A DNA stretch of 64,000 nt from Ptychodera flava (lineage: Eukaryota; Hemichordata; Enteropneusta; Ptychoderidae). Below are positions 12,201 to 25,200 of the stretch, piece after piece (the first letter of the stretch is position 1; every line of letters begins with the position of its first letter). A model generated the notes under the pieces. That model saw nothing but the letters and a program-made list of their open reading frames with translations. It was not told the origin of the DNA and ran no database searches. Location: assembly GCF_041260155.1 (NCBI RefSeq), contig NC_091934.1, forward strand, positions 47,068,842 to 47,132,841. Direction: 5' to 3'. The position numbers were made by a program, and so were the translations under genes.

Positions 12201-13763
12201 GGATAGGATCAGCATTGTTTTTCTACCCAGTACAATTGGAATTACTATGGAGTACATGTATGGTACTGCTAAATGTTTGGGGTCACAACGGGTCATGGTA
12301 TGGTACTGCCTAATATTTGGGGTCACAATGGGTCATGATAGCTACACTGAGGACTGCACTGATGGGCTTCAAAAGGTTGTTGAAGTTGCAAGTTAAACCA
12401 TCTGTGGCATATTCATCCAATTTAGCTTGTCATATTCGCCCATACATCTATTGTAGTTTTGTTTCAAATGCACTGTCCTACAATGAAGTAACAAAGTGTA
12501 AGTGCAAATGTGCTGTACCAAGGGTAATGCATAACAGTGAAGTATGTTTGCCTGGGATTACCATGGCATTATCATTATTTGTGGCAATACAGTAAGCTTG
12601 GGACTACAATAGTTGGTAATTAAATGTTTAAGAACATTGGTTCTCTGACCTGTATTCCTTATTGAACACCTCTATTAATCTTTCATTATGATGAGCTGTA
12701 TGTGTTAGTCACTCACAGCTCAATCATAGTTCAAATTCATTTGATCTACAATGTATAAATTGCCACATTCCAAGATGAAAAGATGTGATACATATCTCAA
12801 CACTTTGATAACATTGGTTTTCAAATGAAATTACCACAAATCTTAGTCTACATTGCAAAGGCAAATGTTTACAATGACCGCAAAATTTAGACTGGCATGT
12901 CACTTGCCAAATGACCATGATCAGCCCATGGTTAATTGTTGAGTGGCCATAAATGGACCATGGTCACAAAACAAATTAACATAGCCTAAGCCCAGATTTG
13001 TTCCACTGATATCAATGTAACTACAATGCCATTACAGATGAGTTGTGATGATCAGGTAATACACTTCAAAAGCAACATTTTTACTATGACAATTCCACGC
13101 TAGTTCTAAAATATGTCTTTGATCATGTTGAAACATTATCACTTCTCCTAAGGATAAGTAGTGTTAATATTAAAGAGTGGAGTGATCTGTACAGACTCTG
13201 GGGTCAAAGGTCAGAGACAATAGCAAGAAACTATGAAAACATATCAGTTTGGAATTCACTTCAAAATTTTACAGCAACTAATGTCATTCATGGGAAAGAT
13301 CATGTGATCATTATGTTGAGAGATGAAATCACGGAGATTTCTTAGCTGGCAATCTCTATCATTCTGCAAGACAGCACAATTATCATATCAAATTTATCAT
13401 AAATTATCTGCAAGAAGAACTGCAAATTGACTTGATCATGACTTGTTTGCAAGATTGCTGGGGAGAATATGAAGTTGTTCCATGCTCAGTGTCTGAATTG
13501 GTTTTGTTCAAGGATAGAACACACTGTGATCTCACATACACCATCGTAATTGTCATGTTAAGTGTGAAAAACATACTGATATATCATTACTCTGTATTGA
13601 TTGGACTTGGTTTGTGATTGACATATTCAGCTATGATAGAATCTGGGCTTTACACACATGGCATTAGAACTGGGTTTAAACTTATTATGGTTAAAGAAGT
13701 CGATGGACAACCAGCATTTCATTCTGATGCCATGTCATTGATGCGAGTTCCTTGTTTTTGTTA
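9290..13763. other. Gene-poor spacer upstream of AGTRAP-like A
   Basis: No exon-like segment was recognised. There are two small tandem duplications: about 9438-9503 (ACCATATGTCTGTACC, unit about 35 bp, two copies) and about 12249-12335 (GGTACTGC..TTTGGGGTCACAA, unit about 53 bp, two copies). The first few hundred bases should hold the promoter of AGTRAP-like A. Confidence 0.5.
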
Positions 13764-14172
13764 AACATCAATGCTATTATCCAATGCTATTACCCTTGCA
13801 TGATATTATACCAATGTTATTACCCTTCCATGATACAATACCGATGTTATTACCCTTGCATGATACAAAACACCAATGCTATTACCCTAGCACGATACAA
13901 CACTAATGCTATTACCCTTGCATGATACAACACCAATGCTACTACCATAGCATGATACAACACCAGTGCTATTACCCTTGCATGATAAAACACCAATGCC
14001 ATTACCCTTGCATGAGACAATACCAATGTTATTACCCTTGCATGATACAACACCAATGCTACTACCATAGCATGATACAACACCAATGCTATTACCCTTT
14101 CATGATACAACACCAATGCTATTACCCTTGCATGAGACAACACCAAGGTTATTACCCTTGCATGATAAAACA
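13764..14172. repeat. 30-bp minisatellite, about 13 copies
   Basis: The unit TTGCATGATACAACACCAAT plus GCTATTACCC repeats with a period of 30 bp (a few units 31), with variants such as CTACTACCATAG. Because 30 is a multiple of three, both strands show long open frames (for example YHARVIALVL repeats) that are not genes. Confidence 0.95.
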
Positions 14173-17100
14173 CCTTGACAAAGTGCAGTATCTCTACATT
14201 ACATATACTTTGCTGCATGTAATAATCAGAAAGTTAATGAATAGAACATTGTGACAACTGCGATGGTCATTCTGCCACACTTTTCTTAAAAGTCTGAAAT
14301 GAGTAAGTTAAACTAAATTTACAAACGTTCCGGTAATCATTACATAAACTATCTCTGAATTTGCAAGAAAACTCTGACACTACCCAACAGAAAACAGCCA
14401 TTTGTAAACAAATAAAGAAATCCATGGCACCATACTATTACTGGCTAAAAGGCTATTAAATAGACCAAATACCTCTTTTATTTTAACAATACATTACAAA
14501 ATATGCATATATTATTCCTCTTGACTGCCTCATACCATCTAGGATTCATTCTGTTAAGTATGAACAATTAGCCATTCATTATACAAGTAAAATTATTTGT
14601 CATCTATTTTCAGATAATAATACAATTCCAATGCTAAAATCTACAAAATACTCAAATATTTCCTTGCATTTGTACACCTATTTCTTCACAGTTGGAGCAA
14701 GAGTGTCTTGGTTTTTGTACAGAAGCAATTAAGCCTGTGAACCTTGTTTAGGATACTACTCTGAATGATATCACCATAAATCACCAGGAACCCAGTGTTT
14801 ATGGTATACCACTGTATGTCATAGGTCACAGAGGTCAGAGTTCAAAGGGTTGAAGATGACAAACTTGTGATCTGTGACCTAAGAAAATATACATATTCAA
14901 ACTTCTAAAACTGAATCTACTTAGTTTATAGATTGAATTGACAGACATTTAACATAGTCACCAGACTTCTCACGGAAAACTCGCCAATTAGAACTCCCCT
15001 ACTAGTATAGCAAGACCAACTAGTCCGCACAGATTTGCTTTAAGGGCTGTGAGTTGATCTTTCATTTTCAGAAAATGAGTACAAAATTGTGACCACACAG
15101 TATTTAGGTTTTGAAAAGGAAAGACGATATCTGTTGGAAGAAAGCTCAACTTTTGGTAAAAGCTGAAATATTTATCTTGTCACTTCAAAACTCATTGCAC
15201 ATAGTGAGAATAATGATAGTACATGTACATTGTTTTAATATCAGGATATGCACAGCAGATATATCAATTGAAAATTCTTTTCTCCAAAATGATCATGATG
15301 ATGTCTAGTATTTGAGTTGTAACCATGGTAACAGGCTGTATTTGTCACATTGACCATGGTAATGGCAATATCCATAAAATATCCGAGTTAGGTATAATTA
15401 TGGCATGTTAATAGACAAAGTGTTGCAACGTTGAGTCTTCTAAAGATTGGGAAAGTTGAATTACGAGAAAGATCATGCACATCATTTCAACCTGCCATCT
15501 CTATCATATGATATTGTGTTTGACACGCATAAATTATCTACACTCTGTTATGATAAGAAAATTGTTACAAGTCAAACAATGGCAAGTTTCTAAAGGCAAA
15601 AGAGGGTTAATAATTCTTTGTCATGAAATGTTCTGGAAAATTATAAAGGTTATTTTGTACATAACTACTTCTAATAATAAGAAAATGATATATATGATAA
15701 TAATAATAACAAAAATCAACTATTTTTCTATATTGTAACCATATGAAATATCAAATGCTACAAAGAAAGCATTATATGCCAAAATATGGAAGAATATATA
15801 AAAATACAAAAAATATTAGGGACAAAAATAAACACTATCATTATCAAATGCAGCAGAGGAGGATTTTGAATGTTACTGTCATTGCTATCAACTGTACACA
15901 AATATTGCTGTGATGTATACAAATGTATACCAAGATTGACACATTGGTATCATGATATAGCTGACTGTAATACATCGATGGTATGTGACAACACTTTGAC
16001 AATTTCATCAGAATCAAACGATGTCCTCTAAACAGTCTGGTATCATGTGATATTCATTTTATGCAAATTTCACCCATCATACAATACGTAATGGTCAGCA
16101 TGAATTGGTGGGTATACAGTAATGATTATCACATGATTTGTCTTTAATCATGTTGATGTCTAAAACTAAATTTGTTCTCAATGAAAATGAGCTTATGTAC
16201 ATTTTAGGCGCATGAATGTAATAAATATATCATAAAAACACTATCACCAACACAGATATTCAAACTGATTATATTATCTTTTCACTAAAAATTATTTTAC
16301 ACATCTGAAATGGAAAACATTAAAGGCAAGGTAATGGATTTCATTCTGATACAAATGGTATATATATTTAGTTACAATACATGACATACTGGTGGCTGAT
16401 AGTTATTATGTAAACCACTAGTTGATAGTAGAAACGTCATATTCTATAGCTGACAGTTACAATGTTACATAAAGGCTGCAATGTAACATACTGGTAGCTG
16501 ATGGTTGCAGTATAGCATTCTGACAGTTACATCACAACATTCTGATAGCTAGTGGTTACAGTATACATTGCAACACACTGGTAGCTGGTGGTGACAATGT
16601 AGCATTTGATGGTTGACAGTTACAATGTAACATACTGTCAGCTGATGGTTACTGTGCAGCATTCTGAGATTTACAATGAAATATACTGATATGTAACAAT
16701 GTAACAAGGTTAAAGGGACTCATATCAATAGGATTAAATCCCAAATGAGCAGTTTCAATCCATATCACCTAGCACCTTTTAGCTACAATGATATAATATT
16801 TTTCAAATTGGTTATTTGAGCTAAAATACTAATAAAGGAAATCTATTGAAACAGAATCAATGAACCTCCCTCGTTAACATTCTTGTGTTGAGGACATCTT
16901 TTAATCATGTTTTTCCTTGTGAAAAATTTGTCAAAGATTTTATTTTTGAAAAGATATGAGTATATTTGTATTGATTCTTATCTGAGTAACAAAATTAGAA
17001 TGGGACAAATTATAGCCATAGAGTTGTCATGTAGTACTGACAATGTAAATTCATCCCGATGGATAAAACTGGGTAACACAGGGTTTGTGTACAGTAAGCT

Positions 17101-17255
17101 CTGGCTTTGACTCTTTGCCTCTTCTGCTCCTCTCAGTATTTCTTCAAACCATAAACACAGGGACAAAGGAAAGAGAGAGGGAAAGAAATGAAAACAAAAA
17201 TGAGAGTTTTGAGAAGGATAAACATCAGAACATTTCAAAACAATCACGAAAGATC

Positions 17256-17286
<31 letters not shown>

Positions 17287-18825
17287 CCTGTTTTGGGTTT
17301 GAACACTGTAGGTAAGATATTAAAAACAAATAGTTGCAGTATGATAGAGTTCATGTTGCACATAACGGGAGCATTGTTGAATAGACTGACTTCACCATGG
17401 TAATATTGACATAATTTGTCTTTTTTTAATTCAAGTGAGCCATTAATTTATAGTGGTGGTTCATTATTAATTGCTTCGCGTCATCATTAGCATATACACT
17501 TCATTAACTCTACTGATTCTAAATTAATGTGTTCATCAAAGCTGAAATCAATTAGAATATTCTTTATCACAAATGTCAGTGTCTCTGAGCTTGGGGATGA
17601 AAGGATGGTTGTAAGGATAATTTGTTGGAAGATACACATATAATTAATGCAAGTATTGTATTAATGATTCTAGACCACAACTATTTGATATATGCCGTGT
17701 CATATTGTATGATAATTTTCACTCAAAAACAAAGAAGTTATCTTTTTCAATTTAAATGAATGACAAGGGTGGATGGATGAATCACACAGATTGAATTCAC
17801 ATTTCATGAACTGCTTGTCATGAACAACATCACAACGTTGATATTCCTCATCATGTACAATGAGTTCTGAAAATGACAAACATATTGCTCAAAGATTCTT
17901 CACAAAAATTTTCAAATGCGAAATTTGGGTAAGATATTGATCAACATTGAGTAATATACATCTCTTTGATACCTGAATATTATTTATAAATATGAAACTA
18001 CAACAACAGCGATCATCCCATCCAAGACGAATATTTCAAAATTGACATCCCTCACTAAATAAATGTATGCCAATCTGGATGGATAAATTGGACAAACAAA
18101 TCTTATCAAATTTATACACTTAATCCTTTGATATATCTACAGCATAACGATTTCAAGATTCTATAAACAGATTTTTATTTAAGTTTTTTTAATTAACAGG
18201 GTTTACATAGAACTTTGCAAATAATTGATTTGTATTGCACAAAGAGAAAAACAAGATTTCAAATGTATAATCACACATGATTTTGTTCATTTGATAACCC
18301 CCTTTTTTAAAACATCTTTTATAAAATTGATCTCAGTCACAACTTCATTTAAACCATTTCACCCCATTTCAAAGTGAATAGGTCTAACATTGCCATAGAA
18401 TAATATTGAGTTCCACCATGATTCTGAATATGATTTCACAAATTTCTATTTCTGATAGAGGCAATCACGTGTTATGTGAATTCACATTAGTCAAATGTAT
18501 TACTGATTATAGTGGGTAGATTCTGGGTGCACAGATGAAAGTCACAAAAATATTTTGAGAGTCTAGTCATGGGAGCAGTATCGTCAGAGAGTTACACTCT
18601 TAGGCATAAGAGATAACAATTGCACAATTGTCATTCTAAGTTACTAAGAACAGCTGAACACAATATGTATGGTACAAACTGCAATTTGAAGGTTTCTGAA
18701 GTTTTACACTTTGAACAATTTAACAACTCAATGTGAAGGGTTCTGAAGTTCTACAGTGGCCCTGCTAACCAACAGCATCTAACGTTATGATACAAATTTT
18801 AACATTCATAAAATAAAATATACTA
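14173..18825. other. Gene-poor spacer downstream of AGTRAP-like B
   Basis: AT-rich sequence without recognisable exons. Contents: a degenerate tandem array at about 16370-16710 built on ACAATGTAACATACTGRTAGC (period roughly 36-40 bp) and (CAA)n at about 17257-17285. Part of it may be 3' UTR of AGTRAP-like B, but no AATAAA was seen close to its stop. Confidence 0.5.
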
Positions 18826-19178
18826 TTACTCAGGCAAGGGTGGTTTACTAATATCATGGATTGAAGAGTGGGGGTGAGCTTCCTCTACCTGACTATTGCT
18901 TGGTATTGGTTGGTCGATGTTTTCGTATCCAGTCGGGGCGTTGGAGTTTGGCAAGCCAACATTGTAGTCGCCTCCACGTTCACGGTACTGGTGATATAGT
19001 AGCACACACGTCAGCGGCTTCAGAAGCAGATTCAGAATTGCCATTCCAACACTGAATCGAAATTCGTCTACATATGGGTTTTTTTGAACTTCGTATATTT
19101 GATAACCACGGGAATAGTACACTCCTATGAGTATCATGTCAAGTAAAATACTGACAAACATCATCACCAGAAACTGTG

Positions 19179-19237
<59 letters not shown>

Positions 19238-22200
19238 TACATGGACATAAATTTTCTGATTATTATTAAATGGCAAGTAGCTGTACATTTTTATTTTTCA
19301 TTACTTTCGTCTTTTTAATATCTAGTAGAGTTTCCTGTTCTACTCCCCAAAGCATGTCGATATACGTAGCATTCAGCTTGTCAACTCCTTCTATACATAT
19401 GTAGACTGCATCGTTATTGTTAGCAAGTGAATTTGGTCTGGACTAGAATTCAAATGTAAACATCAACAGTGCATTTTAATCCAATAGATATGCTTTTGGC
19501 ACTCTATCCTTGGGGAGTAGAAGCAAGAATTTGCAATCAACATACCAAAGAAAAATAGTGAAAAGTCATTGAAAGTTACAGTTTTTAGCTCTAGCACACT
19601 GCAAGCAATAAAGCATGATGCTTTGGTGTATATCTCTGAAGTGTCTTCTTTGATGATTTCTTGTGCATCATATTTTCTAATCAAGTCTAAAAACAAGATG
19701 TTCTGAGGAATCTTTGCTCATCGACTAGGAGTTAATTGGTAGTGTAAATTGTGTTTGTGACTTTCTTTTTGGCAGAATTCCAAGACAATTCACATGTCCA
19801 TGAATAACATGACATACATCTTTTTTTATTCTGTCACTTTAGCTGGTAGATGGTTTTAGACATATTCAAAACTTTGCTTTTCTTAGTAATTGTTAAGATT
19901 GTCTCTTTTGCCTCAGTGTTTTCACTCTGTATCTGTATTTTTAAAAACAGCAATGTGGAGCAAAACTACTGGTATCACCACTTGTATAAGGTAATGCTGA
20001 ATTCCTTTCAATTTCTAAAAGTTGTGTTACAATTTCACAGTTTCAGTCGGTGTTCAAGCAAAATTAATCACCACTTGGTGATTTTTGTATATCTTCTTAG
20101 AATGCGAATAGCATCACAATTGTTGGTATTTGAATGACTTTGTGTGATGAGACCCGTTCACTCCCATTTCCCTGTGAAGCCCATAAATCAATATGCTAGG
20201 GACAAACCATGGTGCTGATAAGGTCACATTATCAGACTTACCATAAGAATTGAATCTATAGATTCTTTGGCAGCAACAGCCCAGATTCCGACTGCAAGCA
20301 CAAAAAAATTCATGTATGCATATGCTGGTGATATCCAACTGGCTTGAGTTGCCCTGCAAATAAGAATGAAAATCATTTCAATGTCTTGTTGATACACTGC
20401 ATAGTAATAAAAAAGAAAAAGTAAAGGAATTAATTTTATACAGGTACAGTTGGATCCAGCTTTGCCATGCTGCGGCACTGCAGCCACTTGTGCCTGTGGT
20501 CTGTGCATAATCTAGGAGTTCTGTCTAAGCCTATACTGGGTGTTGGTAACTAGCTGCCCAATGTGTGGTGGGATTCTGTGAGGGATACCATACCGCCTTC
20601 CAGGCTGCTAATGCTACAATGTCTCAATGCCCCCGCTGTGGCAGTAAGTGCATCCTGGTAACACGCTGCCTTCCCCTATGGTCATTCAAATCTGCAAGTG
20701 GCCTCAGGAGAAAGGTAGTGATAATACCTGGATGTGCCATCGCCCCCGGATTTATATGTCTCTGGGTCAATGAAGATCAAGTTTTACAGACACATCAATG
20801 CCAAACTCTTGACAGTCGCAGTGCCTAAGTTTTCTGACCTGACTGCTTTCTATAGAACTGTGTAGAGTATTGCACTGCATCGCCAGACACAAACCACTGT
20901 ACCTTTTTTTGCCAGACACAAACCACTGTACCTTTTTTTGCCAGACACAAACCACTGTACCTTTTTTGCCAGACACAAACCACTGTACCTTTTTTTGCCA
21001 GACACAAACCACTGTACCTTTTCTTGCCAGACACAAACCACTGTACCTTTTTTTGCCAGACACAAATCACTGTACCTTTTTTTGCCAGACACAAACCACT
21101 GTACCTTTTCTCAAAATTGCATTGAAACATTCATTAGAATGTCCTAGCACCTTGTTAAACATGTATTTTAAAATTACCTTGACCAAGCTGAGGGTATGTT
21201 TATAAAAATAGCGTCAATGACACTGTAGCTCCCATCCTGGACTATTTAGTGTCTGTTCTCTGGTCAGATATTTGAACATGTGTGAAAGGGATAAAGTGCA
21301 TGAAGTGAAAATACTTAAATGTAATGTACTGGAGATAGTGAAATATGTTTAATGTATTTATTCAGAATATAACATGGAAAAAATACAGAATTAGATATAT
21401 CAAATACTGTGATACAACCATTAACTCAACAAGTCATTTACAATGACATAGTCCCCACTTGTAATAGGAGTATTAGTCTTGATGGGGCAGGAAAATGTGG
21501 TCATTAAGAAGTATCACTGGAGTGTATATGTTGAGATCTATGGGCACATAGGTCTATGTCATTGTTCCCAATTTGAAACACATGAGGCATATCTAAGTTA
21601 TGGTTCTAAATCGGGAAAAAGATCAGACCTCTAGCAGTATTGGCCAGCCAAGAAATACATATGCGCATTATAAATGAGGTACAAGATGTGACATCTTAAG
21701 GTCTAATATCCTATCGAAATTGGAGGGTATAGAACTTGTGGTTACTGAGATATGCATATATATGTATAATCAAGGTCAAAGGTCATGGAGGTCACATGAC
21801 ATTTTGAAAAAAAAATTATATTGCTAATTAATCCCTATTTGCCAAAAAATCAGACCTCTAGCTCTATTCCCTTGCCCAGAATTAGATGTGTACATAATTA
21901 ATGAGGTAAAGCGTGTGTTGTCATAAGGTCTCCCATCCTACTAAATACAAAGGACATAGCACTTGTGGTTACTTAGTTATGGACAAATATGTATATTTGA
22001 GGTCAAAGGTCACTGAGGTCACGTGACATTTTGTCAAAAAAATTATTTTGCTAAGTTATTATCCCTAGATACCAAAAATCAGACCTCTAGCTCTATTGGC
22101 TTGCTCAAAATTAGATATGTGCATAATTATTGAGGTACAATATGTGGCGTCATAAGGTGTCCCATCATACCATACATGAAGGCTGTAGCACTTGTGGTTA

Positions 22201-25200
22201 CTGAGTTATGGACAAATATGTATATTTGAGGTCAAAGGTCACCCAGGTCACGTGACATTTTGTCAAAAAAATTGTTTTGCTAAGTTATTATCCCTATATA
22301 CCAAAAATCAGACCTCTAGCTCTATTGGCTTCCTCAAAATTAGATATGCGCATAATAAATGCAGTACAATATGTTGCGTCATAAGGTGTCCCATCATACC
22401 ATACATGAAGGGTGTAGCACTTGTGGTTACTGAGTTATGGACAAATATGTATATTTGAGGTCAAAGGTCACCGAGGTCACATGACATTTTGTCAAAAAAA
22501 TTGTATTGCTAAGTTATTATCCCTATATACCAAAAATCAGATCTCTAGCTCTATTGGCTTCCTCAAAATTAGATATGCGCATAATAAATGAAGTACAATA
22601 TGTTGCGTCATAAGGTGTCCCATCATACCATACATGAAGGGTGTGGCACTTGTGGTTACTGAGCTATGGACAAATATGTATATTTGAGGTCAAAGGTCAC
22701 CGAGGTCACATGACATTTTGTCAAAAAAATTGTATTGCTAAGTTATCCCTATATACCAAAAATCAGACCTCCAGCTCTATTGGCTCGCTCAAAATTAGAT
22801 ATGCACATAATTAATGAGGTACAATATGTGGCGTCATAAGGTGTCCCATCATACCATACATGAAGGCTGTAGCACTTGTGGTTACTGAGTTATGGACAAA
22901 TATGTATATTTGAGGTCAAAGGTCACCGAGGTCACGTGACATTTTGTCAAAAAAATTGTTTTGCTAAGTTATCCCTAGATACCAAAAATTAGACCTCTAG
23001 CTCTATCGGCTCGCTCAAAATTAGATATGTGCATAATTAATGAGGTACAATATGTGGCGTCATAAGGTGTCCCATCATACCATACATGAAGGCTGTAGCA
23101 CTTGTAGTTACTGAGTTATGGACAAATATGTATATTTGAGGTCAAAGGTCACCGAGGTCACGTGACATTTTGTCAAAAAAATTGTTTTGTTAAGTTATCC
23201 CTATATACCAAAAATCAGACCTCTAGCTCTATTGGCTCGCTCAAAATTAGATATGCGCATAATTAATGAGGTACAATATGTGGCGTCATAAGGTGTCCCA
23301 TCATACCATATATGAAGGGTGGTAGCACTTGTGGTTACTGAGTTATGGACAAATATGTATATTTGAGATCAAAGGTCATCAAGGTCACATGACATTTTGT
23401 CAAAATATCCAAGATATCTGCGTGAACGGATGGACTCACGGATGGACGAACAGACGGACATGACCCAATCTATAAGCCCACTGGACTTCATCCGTGGGGA
23501 CTAAAAATTGTGTCACTGCATCCTTTTTGCAATATGAATACGATGAGAAACTAAATTTTTATTTTTCGTGGCCTTATACATGGGAGCCTATGGAGATCTG
23601 CCGTATACATGGGAGTCTATGGAAGTGTAAACTGAAAATATGCAAATTTCACCAAGATTTGCCCAAATTTGGGAAAGGTCACTCCTATGCACTTCCATAC
23701 CAAGTTTCAAATCAATCGGACTTGTGGTTTCAGAGAAGAAGATTTTTTGACCAAAAATGGGAGAAAATTACAAAAAAATTCATGAAAAATAGCAAGTCCA
23801 AGATACTGACCCAAGATGTGCACAATCATTTCATGTCAGCCCAAAGTACTTACATGCTAATTTTTCATGTAATCTGCTCAGTGCTTATTGAGTTTTTTCA
23901 ATTTTGACTGTTTTTACATTTTTTCACTTAATTTGCATATTTTTGGCAATGACAACTTCATTTGAACAAAATCTCATCTACAGCCCATCATCCATGTACA
24001 CACCAAATATCAAGATGAAATGTACAGCGGTTTTGGAGTTTTTGATGTTGACGGACAGACATACAGACATACAGACATACAGACATACAGACACACAGAC
24101 ATACAGACATACAGACATACATACATACAGACATTTCCCTAGCCTATAAGAATAGCTTCCATTGCCATATATACATATGGCTATGGGAGCTGAAAAGGGC
24201 AAGACTTTAAAAATTGAGTTGCATCACCTGTGATGTATGTGCATACACACCTATATTAGACTGGCCAAATCTTCTTGATAAATTCAGTCACATTTTTTAT
24301 GGAATAGAGGTGGGCAAGGACCCCTAGGATTATATTGATTTGTGAAATTGACAAGGATGGGTGTTCAGAGTCTTGTGTCTTGTACCCAAAACTGTTGCAA
24401 TTTTGACTTTGAAAACAGGATTATAAATCTATCACACAGGCTCTTATTTTTACAGTTAAAAAATACCGTCAAGGACACTATGTTCTCTCATTCGGTTTGA
24501 ATTGGTCCATTTGAAAATATTTAAACCCGAAAAACATGAACGACAAAAGCAAATACGGTCTGCAACTTAGGTACTGGAGGTCATCTTTAAGAATATGCAT
24601 ATCAACTTCTATAGCAATGGGAGAAGCAGATCCATATTTACAATGGCCAGATGGCAGGAAATGTATTTACAACCTTGGGGATTTTTTAATTAATGCTATG
24701 AGTGCAATCATTTTAAAGTAAACAGCACTTAAGTTAATTACAGATAGTGAAATGCCTTCCACTGTGGGGGTGATTATGACATCTGAAATTATCCTGGATC
24801 CTAATTTCTCATCAGTTCTAGTATGTCTTACATGGAAAAGTTGTAAAAATTGGTCAGCAATGAAAAAATTAACCTCTGCTTTGTTTTCTGGATCAAATTT
24901 TACTACAAATTGATACCAAATATGACAAAATTATGTTCACAGCCTTCGAAACTGTCTCGCAACATATCCTGGGTTGGTGTAGGTCATTTAAGGTCACAAA
25001 CTGAGAAAATTACCTAAAATATACAAATTTGGGGCTTTCCAAACACTTTTATACCAAATTACAAAGCTATCAGACAAGTAATTTTGAGAACAAGTTTTCT
25101 TGACCAAAAATGACAAAACTGTCTTAAAAAATACAAATTTGTATATTTCAGGACAATTTCCACTTATCTAGCTATTGTCATCCCTGGACATCTGCATACC

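Noticed and set aside
13850-14254. Open frames of 110-122 codons on both strands
   Set aside because: Translation of the 30-bp minisatellite; period divisible by three.
23494-23907. 137-codon frame
   Set aside because: Lies within the CATA-microsatellite element and contains its repeated phrases.
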